Below, piece by piece: positions 12,216 through 23,561 of a DNA stretch of 64,000 bases. This DNA is from Plicaturopsis crispa FD-325 SS-3. Lineage: Eukaryota > Basidiomycota > Agaricomycetes > Amylocorticiales > Amylocorticiaceae. Both the position numbers and the translations under genes were made by a program. Below the pieces are notes generated by a model, which was not told where the DNA came from, ran no database searches, and saw nothing but the letters and a program-made list of their open reading frames with translations. Positions within the stretch are counted from its first letter, which is position 1. Every line of letters begins with the position of its first letter. The stretch is taken from contig KN832554.1 of assembly GCA_000827205.1 (NCBI GenBank), positions 2,667,789 to 2,731,788 of the forward strand, read 5' to 3'.

Positions 12216-15193
12216 ATGGCCCCAGTAGCCGTTGAGAATGGTCACCCCGAGACCACTGAGATTGTGTGTATCTTGTGATCTATCAAACGTTCTGTGCTGA
12301 GCAACGCGTTCAGGCAAAGCCCAAGGCAGACCCCACCGAGCAGCTTGTTGTGAACACGATCCGCTGCCTTGCAGCCGATCTCACACAACAGTTCAAAGGC
12401 GGTCATGCGGGGACAGTTATGGGTCAGTGAATCGATGCGTTTTCACAGTTTTGTGCGCTTGCTCATGTCTGCAATATTGTACAGGCGCTGCCGGTATTGG
12501 AATGGCCCTCTGGCGCCATGCCATGCGATACAACCCCAAGAACCCTAAATGGTGAGTCGATCAACAGTCGATAGCCAGTCATATCACTATGCACGACCGA
12601 CCAAATATACAGCTATTTTAACTTATTTCCTCCCGCAGGTTCAACCGCGACCGGTTTGTCCTCTCTGCAGGGCACGCGTGTCTCTTCCAATATATATTCC
12701 TCCACCTCACGGGATACGACGCGTGGACGCTCAACGAGCTGAAGCGCTATCACTCGCCTGACTTCGGTGTAAGTGTACATTCAGTCCCTGCGCAGTCGTA
12801 TGCGTGCTCTGTCGCAGTGTCTGTGCTCACGACGATATAGATTGCAGCCGGACATCCCGAGATCGAGTTCCCAGGGATCGAGGTGACGACAGGCCCTCTC
12901 GGACAGGGAATCGCGAACGCCGTCGGTCTTGCGATCGCGTCGAAGCACCTTGCAGCGACGTACAACAAGCCAGACCACGTCGTAGTAGACAACCGGATCT
13001 GGTGCTTCACGGGAGATGGCTGTCTGCAGGAAGGCGTTGGGCAGGAGGCGCTTTCGCTTGCGGGGCATCTGCGGCTGGACAATCTTATCGTCGTGTATGA
13101 TGACAACCAGGTGCGTTTTGTTTCTCGTGAGCATGATTATAGATAAACTGATGAGCCATCGCACGGTGTAGATTACGGTGGACGGAAGCATTGCGAACTG
13201 CTTTACGGACGACACGTCAGCGAAACTGCGCGCCGACGGGTTCCATGTCATTGACGTGTATGATGGCTGCAACGATGTGCGTTTTTTTCCGGTATCAAAA
13301 CTATGAATCCATCTTACTCTATGCAACACAGTTCGCTGCAATTCACGCTGCCCTCAGCGCCGCCAAATCGGTTACCTCCAAGCCGACTTTCATTCACGTT
13401 CGCACTGTCATCGGATTCGGCAGTCGCAAAGCAAACACAGGTCCCGCGCACGGGCAGGCGCTCGGTGACGCGGAGGTCGAGTACGTCAAGGGTGTATTCG
13501 GTTTCGACCCCACCGCAAAGTTCGTCGTACCGGATGCAGTTTACGGTACGTGAAGCTGTATTTTGACTACCCTGTGTTGTGGTGGCTCACTTTATCATTC
13601 ATATCACTGATACCGCGCCCTTGAGCAGACTACTTCCGCCCCGTCGTCGCCCGTGGCGCGGCCGATGAAGCCGCCTGGTCCGCGCTCTACGCCGACTACG
13701 CGCGCGCATACCCGGAGGAATACGCCGAGCTCGAGGGCCGCCGCACTGGCGACCTGCCCGCGGGCTGGCAAGCCCTGATCCCGCCCAAGGCCGATCTCCC
13801 GAGCGAGGCGCAGCCGACGCGCAAGTCCTCTGGCATCGTGGTGGAGGCACTGGTCCCGCGGTTCAAGAATTTCGTGGCGGGCTCGGCGGATCTGCTGGAG
13901 TCGACGTTTGTGAGCTTCAAGGGGCAGAAAGAGTTACAATCTGTGGGTCATCCTCTTTGTGCCTATCTATGCGGCGTCAGATGCTGACCTTGCCCTCACA
14001 GCCGGAAAGTGGCCTTGGCGACTACAGTGGGCGACAGATCCGTTACGGTATTCGCGAGTTTGCTATGATTGGTATCGCGAACGGTCTAAATGCATATGAC
14101 AACGGCATGATCATCCCGTAAGTCGTTGCCTCTCGATCTTGAATGTTCTCTGTGTTGACATAGTCATGTTTCTCTTATTAGCATTTGTTCTACGTACGTT
14201 GTTTGATCGCGACGTTGTTGCTGAACGATTTGGGTGCTAACAAATTGTCCCGCAGGTTCTTCCAATTCTGGATCTACGCTGCTCCCGCAGCGCGCATGAC
14301 GGCCCTGCAGGGCCTCCGCGTAATTGGCATAGCTACGCACGACTGCATCGGCATTGGTGAAGACGGTCCTACGTACGTCTGCCCTTTCGCGACCTTTTTC
14401 TTTCTTCTGATTATCTGTGTCCTCGCAGTCACCAGCCTATCGCGTAAATGCTCGCTCCTTAAATCTCCTATTTTTATATGTTGCTCACTATTCCTCCAGG
14501 CTCGCCTCGTTCTACCGGGCACTGCCCAACTTCAATCTCATCCGTCCAGCTGATGCGGAGGAAGTCGGTGCGTTGTGATGACAGCTGGGGCACTCGCATA
14601 CTGATGCCGATCTTGCAGTGGGAGCATGGCTAGTCGCCCTCGAAGCCAAGCACACACCCTCTCTATTCGCGCTCTCCCGCCAACCTGTCCCCCTCCTCGA
14701 GGGCTCCGACCGCACGAAAGTCGCTCTGGGCGCGTACCCAGTCTTCCACAATAGCACCGCGGCAACAGCGGACCCGGAGCTCGTGCTCGTCGCGACGGGC
14801 TCCGAGGTTGCCCGCGTGATCGAGGTCGCGAAGCGGCTCTCGTCGCTGCGCGTGCGCGTCGTCTCGATGCCCAGTCAATCGCACTTTGACCGCCAGCCCG
14901 CGGCGTACCGGCGCTCCGTCCTCCCCGCGCACGCGGCGCTCGTCGTCGCCGTCGAGGCGTGGTCGTCGTACGGGTGGGCGCGGTACGCGCACGCGTCGCT
15001 CAGCATGCACACGTTTGGGCTCAGCGCGCCGCAAGCGAAGCTGTTCGATATCTTCGGGTTTGGGGTCGATAATATGACGGAGAAGATTGGGGCGTATGTC
15101 GCCGGGAAGAGAGTGGACGGGAAGATTGTCTTGCCTGGGGTCGGCGAGTTTGAGGAGCTGTTGCTCGGGTATGCAAAGCCACATGAGCATTAG
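12216..15193 (+). CDS. dihydroxyacetone-synthase-like transketolase
   Basis: Fourteen exons: 12216-12263, 12314-12422, 12485-12551, 12639-12768, 12841-13110, 13172-13276, 13332-13545, 13629-13942, 14002-14117, 14182-14193, 14256-14372, 14429-14443, 14500-14567, 14619-15193; 2160 nt, 719 aa. Thiamine-diphosphate transketolase signatures: [44 protein letters not shown], the Asn of YDDNQITVDGS, and [19 protein letters not shown]. The wording is closer to methylotrophic-yeast dihydroxyacetone synthase than to ordinary transketolase (compare [10 protein letters not shown] and [15 protein letters not shown]). It probably moves a two-carbon unit from xylulose-5-phosphate to an aldehyde, possibly formaldehyde. 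Odd: the usual IREH is IREF, GGHPG is GGHAG, and exons 10 and 12 are only 12 and 15 nt. No clear peroxisomal PTS1 (ends KPHEH). Confidence 0.92.
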
Positions 15194-15337
15194 GCTGTAC
15201 GCACATGTAAGAAGACATTTGTAGATGTAAATTATTCCACTTCAATAACGCGTGTCCACTAATTACGAGCTAAAGTTCGTCATCGTGTTTGCAGTGCTGA
15301 GCTGTGGGCGTCCTCATTCTCGGAGGGCCGACCTCTG

Positions 15338-17082
15338 CTAGAATTGCCAGAAGGGTACCTTATGCAACTCCCCCTTCGTGCCCAAGATTGTGATAGGCAA
15401 TCCCACAAGCTCCCGCCGAAGGTTCTCGAGAGGCCCGTTGAGTTCGTCGGTCAGGCCGCGGCTGGAGAGTCTCAAAATAGCCCGCTCGAGACACTGAGGC
15501 CTTCGAGTAGGATCCCTATCGGAGTCGACAGGGCGTATACATCGCGACAAATTATGTCGGCAATGGGTGACACCGATATAGGACAGTCGTCGTAGTTTAA
15601 CCGCAGCTCGAGCCGTTTCAGGTTGGGTAGTCCAGTCGTTGATGGCTCGGATTCGGGAGGCAACGCAAGATATGCGAATAGCCAGTCGATCTGCTCGTGA
15701 TAGGCTGTTGCATGCAGCAGAGCTGTTATGTGCAGCTGAGTCAGTGACGTCATAAGTTCGACACACTCCATGAGTGACTGGTAAGACGACGATTCTTCCT
15801 CGCTGTATCGAGAGGAAACCGGGGAGAAAACAAAGGTTTGGATAAAACATTGCGAACGAGCGAGCAAGAGGGGAAAGGTTGAACCCAAGTGCCCGCAATT
15901 AACGAGCTCGAGTACCCGCAGAGCGGGGAGGGAGCAATGGTCAAAGACACCTGGAAGATATTTGTCGTACCAGTACTTGATGCACAACGATTGTAGTCGC
16001 AGATGAGTTGTGGGGATTAATACCGCCTCAGCAGTTGACCTGTTGATATATGCGGCGCGAAAGTCCAGAGTGCAGTTCGTCAAGTTCGGAAAGTGTCGGA
16101 GGATTGTTAGAAAAGGTATGGAGTTCTCGCCGTCGCATGCACGGACAGAGAGGAAGGTCACTTGAGGCCACGGCATTGGCATTGGAGTAGGAGTGAACGA
16201 AAGAAATATTGCTGGCACCGAGATATCCCGTAATAGAGGGGCCTCTCGGAAAACGTCAAGGAAGCCAGACTGCATCTCCGAGGCCGTAGCGAGGGGCATC
16301 TCTTCCTCACTCTCCCAATCACATTGGGCCGGGTAGTCGAACTGGACGGTAAGCGCGCGCAGGACCGGAAGGTGTCCTTGGAGCATACGGAAGTTATTGA
16401 TCCACGGACTGTGGGTGATTTTAAAGGTGACATCCTGCCATCGCGAGGAATGAGGGACCAGTGCGTCAACAAGTGGCTCGCATACCACCGCGGAATTGTC
16501 CCAGCTGGGATACTGGGCCTCAAACACCATGGTCAAAGGATGCTGGCCTGACCGCTTGAGCCAGCGCTCTAGTAGAGGACTCAATCGATGTCCATTCAGG
16601 CTGACAACCATCGAGGACCAAAGTTTCTGGGTTGTCAATGCGACCTGCCGCCAGTATTTGCAGACCCGAACCAACGGCCAGCGCGAGCGTATCATACTCG
16701 CAGTATCACTGCAGTCATCCGTGTCGAGAGATTCGACGAGAATCTGGGCGAGGAGCTCGGGAGGAAAGACACGAATGACGGTGGCAGTGGCAAGAACGGA
16801 GTGATCCACGAGTGACCGTTCGAGGCTCTTTCGCGATGTCTTGAGCCTCTCTCGCGATTTGTGGAGACGTTTAATCTCTGCGTCTATTCGGGCAGTCTCT
16901 GTCTCCGTCAGTGCAATGCATGCGTTTAGCCGCTCGATCTCCAATCTAACGATTTGAGCCTGCGTGGCATTGGGGAAAGTGTTCGTCCTCAGCAGCTCGG
17001 CAACTTTCGAGGTAAATTGGATGGTGTCGGACACACGGGCTACCGGGGTCCCGCAATTTTGGCAATTTTGGAAACCGTCCAT
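15338..17082 (-). CDS. F-box / leucine-rich-repeat-like protein
   Basis: Two exons, 17082-15541 and 15493-15338; 565 aa. The start at 17082 opens with a small Cys motif (CQNCGTPV). A coiled coil rich in Glu, Lys and Arg follows (about residues 40-100), then an F-box (FPPELLAQILVESL, with WPLVRVCKYWRQVALTTQKLW behind it) and a long irregular LRR-like region. A 47-bp intron joins the long frame to a short last exon ending in KGELHKVPFWQF; without it the frame stops early at 15472. This is the architecture of the large F-box families of Agaricomycetes (SCF substrate receptors). The substrate is unknown. Convergent with the transketolase-like gene, 144 bp apart. Confidence 0.82.
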
Positions 17083-17549
17083 GACAGCGACTGTATTGGA
17101 ATGGTAGGACTGCACACGGAGTGACGGTTCTACTGTCGCAGATTGCCTACGATCGATGTACTTGGTTTTGTGGGTAAGTATGTGTGCAATCACAACAAAA
17201 AACGAGATACCTCGATGATTAGCTGCAGTGCTTGACACGATGATGGTATGCGCTGGAAAGCTGTCTCAGAGCGATCTCAAACGCGATTCCATGAATGTTG
17301 ACAGGATGAACTTGCAGCAGACAAAAAAGTGCGGGGCCCGTGAATTGCAGGCACGGAGGGCGTCGCCGATCCGAGATCCGAAGTCCAGAAGCCTGGCCGT
17401 AATTCTTACCAGAGCTCTTACCCCAGACTTCGAAACTCTTGACGCTGCGGGGTACACTTGCTTGTCGACTGCTACCTGCTTGCATATGCCCATCGTCCTC
17501 GTCGCACATGAACATCGGACAAGTAGCAGCTGCTACAGCATCACTCATT
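17083..17549. promoter_or_regulatory. divergent promoter region, F-box / Zn2Cys6 gene
   Basis: About 470 bp between head-to-head genes. Open frames continue into it on both strands (up to 17238 on minus, from 17439 on plus), so both starts could lie further out. I prefer the inner ATGs because the extra residues look non-conserved. Confidence 0.45.
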
Positions 17550-20500
17550 ATGTCGGCATCCGTGCAAAGTTTGAACGGACAGGAACAGCTAGCCCCGCAG
17601 AACGGTCTTGCGATATCACCCCCTCTCATCGTCGGACACCCTACGAAAAAACGACGCGCGACGACAGCATGCGTGGGCTGTAGGTCACGAAAAACCCGCT
17701 GCGCCGCAGAGCCGCCAGGCCCCTGTAGACCGTGCATTGATGCAGGGTCGGAATGCGCTTGGTCGATGGATGACGGCAGAAAACGACGGAAGAAGAACGC
17801 GAAACAGACGGCAGCATGCGAAATTACTAGTCTTGGTATGTTTCTCGAGCTCTGCTTGGAGGAAAAGGTTCTCAACTGTGCATGTGCAGGACAAATGAGT
17901 GATGGTGTTGGCTTTGGTAACTTGCACAATGTCTCGATAGTTTTTGTCATACTGAGGGTCGCAGATTCACTAGTGTCGCCTCTGGATATGGGAACCAGTG
18001 CTTCATTCTCCTTCCCATCTCAATTGGAGAACGAAACCTTCTCAGGTGGCAGTCCCGATGTCGACTCTTGGCTACGCAGCTTCGACCTATTGCCCTCCTT
18101 CACATTGCCCCAAAACCCGGAATCACAAAATCCTGGCAATGCCATACCAGGGAGCTCATCTCGCATATCACCTCCGTTTGATTGCGTCTCCATCCCTGGA
18201 AATTTTGCGGACTCGTTGCCTTTCTCCGAAGACACCATTCTCGGCCTCAGCTCGATCCTGCCAATGGTCCAATTTCAAAATCAAGCCGATTCCCCAAATG
18301 CGTCGCAAGCAATACCGCCTTCTCCTACACTGCCGGACCAGTTCTTCTCCAACCCTACGGCGAATCATTCCGACGAATCGAAACTGGTGTCGGTTACCTG
18401 GTTCCGTCCACATGGTCCAACAGCCATAGCACCAGGACTGAAGCGGGTCACTCTGTAAGGAGGTCTTTCCACTTCGTTATTCGATTTGACATGACTTGCT
18501 TTAAAATATAGCAAACTTCGACGGCATGCGCAAACTGCCCCAGGATGCGCGCCAGGGTGGGCCGCTCCGCCTGCCGAAATACTCACGGCTGCGGGTTTGC
18601 CATCGCCCGCAATTCTACCTCATCTTCTTGATGTTCGTTCTTAGAGATCGTCCCTCGTCACGGCGTGAGCGCTGACCTTTCTCTCTCGCAGCTTTTCTTC
18701 AAACACATGCAGTGTTTTTTCCCATCCCTCGATCGCTCCGTAGTCGACCGGGAATTGGAAGAAGGCACTGCAAATGCCCTGCTCATCAATTGCATGGCAG
18801 CTGTTGCAGCACGGTTCGTCGAGTTCAATTATCATCATCCAACCAGTGACAAACCAACGTTGCGCAGGTTTTCCAATCACCCTGCTCTCCAACGACCTAG
18901 CGGCGAAACGGAGGCATACGAGCGCGGCGACGTCTTCGGCGAAAAGGCGAAACAAACGTTTTTAGTGCCAATGCTCTCTCTTCCCTCTCGTGAGGCGGTT
19001 GTTAGTCTCATGCTCCTCGCACACTACGAGTTTGGGCGGAATAGTGAGGCAGGGCTGTGGATGTACGTTGGCATGGCCTGTCGCATGGCGCAGGATCTCG
19101 GTCTTCACTGCGTAAGTAACCAATGCCATGTCTCCCCTCAACGAGCCGTTTTGACAGATATAATGCAGGAGCCTTCCGAACAATCAGAACTGAGCCTTGA
19201 AGAACGGCGTCTAAACCGCTTAGTCTTCTGGTCTGTTCTCATCCTCGATTCATCACTAAGCTTTGGCACGGGCCGGCCGACGACAATCCGCCTCGAGGAA
19301 ATCGATGTCCGGCTCCCCGAAGACTCTGATATCCACCTCACCCCAGCAGCAGCACAGGCCGGAGTGGTTCTGTGTACAAATGCGTTCCCGTATGCAGCGC
19401 GGCAGATGCTGTTATATGGGACTGTGCTCAACATGCTCAACAGCGCAGCGCCGAAAGGCGACGACTGTATGTTTTCTAACAATTCCTATATCAATTCCAA
19501 CTAAAGTAATCGGTGTCAGTTATACCCGCATTCGTGGAGGCTAAAAAGGCGTTTATCAAAGCCGTGAGTATGATGACGTGCTCGAGAATCGTGAATGTGC
19601 TAACGGCTGTATATAGTACCAGGAGATACCACCAGCGCTATCATGGGGAGTGACAAAGTAAGAGCAGGTGGCCAGTAGGTGGTATATCATAACTCATCCC
19701 AAATCTCTGTAGCTTCAAAAACCAGGTTGACCGCTTCCATGGATCAATATTTTTGCAGCTTCATCTTTTCGTGAGCACTTTCCTCCTTCATTCAATTGGC
19801 AAGAACCGCGATCTAAATAACGCGTGTCCAGTTTTTCGTTGTCATGGTGCGTCAAACTTCCTAGTCTCTACCTTCCCCGCCGCTTATTTTTTTCACGTAT
19901 GTACAGAGCATCTCGCACTCTCCGCTAAGCCGCTCGATACGGATGCCACAACACCACAATCATATCGAGCTCATTGCGGAAGTCCTTACATGCCGGAGCG
20001 CATCGGCTACGTTATCCTCCGTGTCACGAACGATTGGAGAGATATTCGTGCTTGCGGATGTCATTGAGCCTATGGCATTCATGGCGGCGCCATTTGTGAA
20101 CCGTGAGCAGTTATTGACCAGCGCGAGGGCCACATTTTTAACGGTCTATTTGACATCTACAGAGGCCCTGTTTGTAGCTTCGTGCGCTTTCGTGCATGGT
20201 GCGTATCTCTTGGTAACTTCTCATTGACTCTGAGGACCATTTCTAATCCTTTCTCCGCATGTAGACGTCGAGACATACGCAGTGCCGTCAAATGTGCAAA
20301 GGTCAGCGCGTTGTCTTCTCGATTCAACGTGTAACTTACGCCAAACTTGGAATACAGTCCAGCTGCCGAGGACCATAATGCATTGGAATGGCCTTCACCG
20401 CCGACATCGTCTGAGACGTCAACGGAGTCTCAGGCGTTTCCGCCGCCGCAGCAAAGCGATGCCTCGCGGACGTTTTTATCGTCGATGGCCGCTACCAACC

Positions 20501-20756
20501 TCTCTGTCCTGCGTCAGGGCTTGCGGAAGCAAGCGCGATATTGGTCTGGTGTGGGCTGGGTCGAAGCCGCACTGGCACAACGCATGAATGGCATACAAGG
20601 TCTGTTTTTCGTGTCCCCTTTGTCGTTCTCAGGCACTCACGATGATACAACGTAGACGTGGATTTATCCATCGTGTCCGATGCTATCAAGTCGTTCATCA
20701 CTCTACCAGACGAGGGCGCGTTCCGGCAGTTCATGCAGAAGCAACGACGGAGTTGA
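17550..20756 (+). CDS. Zn2Cys6 fungal-specific transcription factor
   Basis: Sixteen exons: 17550-17835, 17890-17916, 17965-18454, 18512-18632, 18692-18822, 18868-19111, 19169-19466, 19520-19563, 19617-19657, 19713-19770, 19832-19846, 19907-20102, 20163-20198, 20265-20301, 20358-20599, 20656-20756; 2367 nt, 788 aa. The DNA-binding domain near residues 40-70 is a Cys6 cluster: CVGCRSRKTRC, then seven residues, CRPC and C. A basic stretch (GRKRRKK) follows. A Ser/Pro/Asn-rich linker leads to the fungal transcription-factor domain: LFFKHMQCFFPSLDRS, ERGDVFGEKAKQ, GLWMYVGMACRMAQDLGLHC, FGTGRPTTI. The C-terminal tail is polar. Target genes cannot be told; the linker GWFRPHG-type sequence suggests the basidiomycete Xlr1/Gal4-like superfamily. 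The 15-nt exon at 19832 is the least certain exon. Confidence 0.88.
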
Positions 20757-21283
20757 ATCCTTCATTCGACGGATGATATTTTTCTGGCTTATTTATGGGT
20801 AGCATGTGGAATTTATAATTTTTGGCGATGTTGACGCTGTATCTTTAGCTTGTATGTACGCGCTGTAGTCATATTCTGTCGAGTATTTGATCATTGCTTT
20901 TTTTCGCTTTCACTTGGTATGTGTCCACGTGCAGGGCCAAGCTTGCACTCGTCCGTCATCCGACTCACAAAACCTTTCCCCTCAATTTCCCCTCGTGCCA
21001 TATTTCCAGGTCCCAGGACACACAGCCATAGGCAAAAACGGGGCCTGGAGTACATAGCCAAAAGCACGTCGTCGGTGTCACTCTTTGCTGCGGGACTTGC
21101 GTTTCTGGCCGCTGACAGTGACGCTCGTATGACAGCCTATGACGCACCCACACCACAGGCGAGACTTGTCTCCGCGCACTATAAAAACGGTGCATTCTAT
21201 AAGTTTTCGCACAAATAGTGCTCTGCATACCCCCATACTCTTCACACCACCTCCCCCCTACCACAAAAACATTTATTAAAATC
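20757..21283 (+). promoter_or_regulatory. promoter of the His/Gly-rich gene with STRE-like sites
   Basis: Two CCCCT pentamers 11 bp apart (20978-20982 and 20989-20993) match the yeast stress-response element in reverse. A TATA box lies 104 bp before the ATG. Stress regulation is inferred from these sites and from the hydrophilic product, not shown. Confidence 0.35.
21180..21187 (+). promoter_or_regulatory. TATA box
   Basis: TATAAAAA about 100 bp upstream of the start codon at 21284, a fitting position for a fungal core promoter. Confidence 0.5.
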
Positions 21284-22162
21284 ATGGTTTTTGGACTCGG
21301 TAACAAAGACGTCAGTCCATAGCCCCTCTCTTTGAGAAAAATACTGATCGATCGCCCGGATTTGACAGACGACTGGCACGCACTCGCACGCAGGACGCGA
21401 TGCAGGCCTCGGTGCAGGTGCAGGCGGACTCGCCGGCCACGAAGGTGGCCACGGACGTAAGTCACTTCGCCTTCTACATTTTTCCCTCCATTCTAATAAT
21501 GTTTCCTCTCCAGACACTGGCCGTGATGGAGTCCTCGGTGGCGTAGGAGGTGCCGAATTGGCACACCATCACCACGGCACTGCGTCGGGCACACACGGAA
21601 ACCGTGATGGGATTCTAGGCGCAGGTGCTGGTGCCGCAGCTGGTCACCATGGCTCGGGTGGACGTACGTTTTAAATCGTTACCTACTGATGAATCATTGG
21701 ATGCTGACGGTGATATGCCATAGACACTGGCCGCGACGCTGCAATTGGCGGTATCGGTGGCGAAGTCCTCGGTCGCCATGCAGGTTCTGGTGCGCACAAC
21801 CAACAGCACAGTGGGCCCGTTGGTCACACCCACGGTACGGCCGGTGCTGGTGGCGTCACCGGAAACACTGGCAACGCGAGCAAGGCCCACGGGAAGCTCA
21901 CGGAGACTGTCGGGAAGGCAGAGACTGGCATCGCAGGAATCGTGCACAGCACGAACATGGAGTACGTGAAATTCGCGTGGTGTTCAGCGGGACGCTTCTT
22001 TAACTCATATTTTGGCTTCGTAGGATCAAGGGCGAGAACAAGATCGTCGCAGGTCAACGCGAGCAGCAAGCGGCGGGTGCGCACAAGCAGGCGAATGCCC
22101 TGGAGAATGAAGCTGCGCGCTTGCACGGAAACGCCAACGCCGTCCACCGGGGCGGCATCTAA
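21284..22162 (+). CDS. His/Gly-rich hydrophilic repeat protein (possible stress protein)
   Basis: Exons 21284-21310, 21369-21456, 21514-21663, 21724-21961, 22024-22162; 642 nt, 213 aa, all phases consistent. The product has almost no hydrophobic core and no membrane span. Three successive exons each begin with a copy of a Thr-Gly-rich motif (TGTHSHAGRDAGLGAG, HTGRDGVLGGVGG, HTGRDAAIGGIGGE). The C-terminal third changes to a charged, helical region: KLTETVGKAETGIAG, then KGENKIVAGQREQQAAG. This is vaguely like CsbD/dehydrin-type stress proteins of fungi. I do not recognise a named family. The exon-repeat correspondence suggests growth by internal exon duplication. High His and Gly could allow metal binding or desiccation protection; this is inference only. 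Confidence 0.75.
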
Positions 22163-22505
22163 GCGCTGCAGCCTTCCTCGTTCTGAGCCACTCCACTGCC
22201 CATCTTTTATGGCGGGATTGTACCCCCTAACGTACGAGTATATGTATGATGGACGTTCTACTTACAAGCATCAGGATAAAGCCTGCCAATGTATCTGTAC
22301 CAACTATATAGGGATGGAGTGTTTTGTATCGTTACTCGTTATTGCAATTGCACGTCGCTTATCATGATCCTACTACTTAGATGTGACTAGCTCCGTCGAA
22401 GGGCAAATCGGGGCAACGCTCAAACAGAATGGTGGCGTCGTTCAAGGCGAATACTTAAGTACTTTCATGCACTCGAGACGTTTTATCTCCGAGGAGACAA
22501 ATGTA
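22163..22505. other. 3' flank of the His/Gly-rich gene
   Basis: No gene recognised; ends at the target-site TA of the MITE. Confidence 0.5.
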
Positions 22506-22683
22506 CAGTCAACGCCCGGGCTGTGAGGGGCACCCGGCTTGTGAGGGAGCTACTCAAAAAAGGCTACTTTTTGGTGCACTTGTGGAGCTTTTGAGCGCGA
22601 TCCACGTAAAACGCGCCAAAAATTCCCATATTTAGTGCGATCCCTCATAGCGCGGGTGCCCCTCACAAGCCGGGCGATGACTG
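22506..22683. mobile_element. Tc1/mariner-type MITE, 178 bp
   Basis: Near-perfect terminal inverted repeats of about 43 bp. The left end begins CAGTCAACGCCCGGGCTGTG; the right end, read backwards, begins CAGTCATCGCCCGGCTTGTG. The element is flanked by TA on both sides (22504-22505 and 22684-22685), the target duplication of Tc1/mariner elements. No coding capacity. Within each arm a GGCT(T)GTGAGGG unit occurs twice. The similarity of the arms suggests a fairly young non-autonomous insertion. It sits between two genes and disrupts neither. Confidence 0.85.
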
Positions 22684-23561
22684 TACGTAAATTGTTCAGT
22701 ATGTACTTCGTTTGGTTCTGACTTGGTTTTGTCGGACCACTGACCTCCTCACTGAGTATCACATCTTCACGCCATCGGCGACGGAACCATTTTATCCTTG
22801 ATAGAAAACAGGATTTGACAGGCACAGCCTGGGTACTGATCTTGTAAGTGCACAACTTCTCTCCCTTCGCCTGTCACCAGAACTCTTGACTTGAGAACTA
22901 TGGTGTGTAGGTAGTAGTAGGCGCTCTACAGAAGGAGAGACACTGGCAGAACATCAAATATCGAGCATGCAAAATGCGTCATAGACATGGTTCGGTCGCG
23001 ATGCATGTCTCCTACAAACTCGCTTTCGGACGGGCAGCGGAGGGCCCAGTGTATCAGGCAGGTAGTTCTAAGGGAACATCATTTTTACGAAGACGAGGCC
23101 GACAAAGCTCATGCGCAACTGGCTCTCATGAGGACCTGGTCGGGGTGAATATCATACTTGTGGGCGGAAAGTCGAACGTGGCAGACACAGCAGGCTTGTG
23201 GCAATTCTAGTTACTCGGAGCGGTCCGGTCCCCCTTCTTCCTATGTCTACTAGGGCGAGGATGCATGGTGTCTCACCACCAGGAACATACACATGCCATC
23301 CAGGAATATCGGACTGTTGAAGAGAAAGCAGATGTTTGCATGGTCCTGGTATCCAACACTAAGTAACGAAATGTATGTATGACGCGTTGACGTTTGAATT
23401 TGCGTTTCCGTAGACGCAAGTGTAGATGACCCTTTGCTTCCATTGCTACCGTATCCTGCCACAAAGGCGAGGGATGATCACGGCCTAGGTAATCAATATG
23501 GCCAGTAAGTAAATTAAATGGCAACAGCGGACGCGAGCAAGCACTTACCGACATGTCTCCA
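22684..23561. other. intergenic region
   Basis: Between the MITE and the 3' end of the esterase. No supported gene, RNA or repeat seen. Confidence 0.5.

Noticed and set aside
13630-15190. Long Arg-rich minus-strand frames opposite the transketolase-like gene
   Set aside because: Shadows of a GC-rich coding exon; the + strand product is certain.
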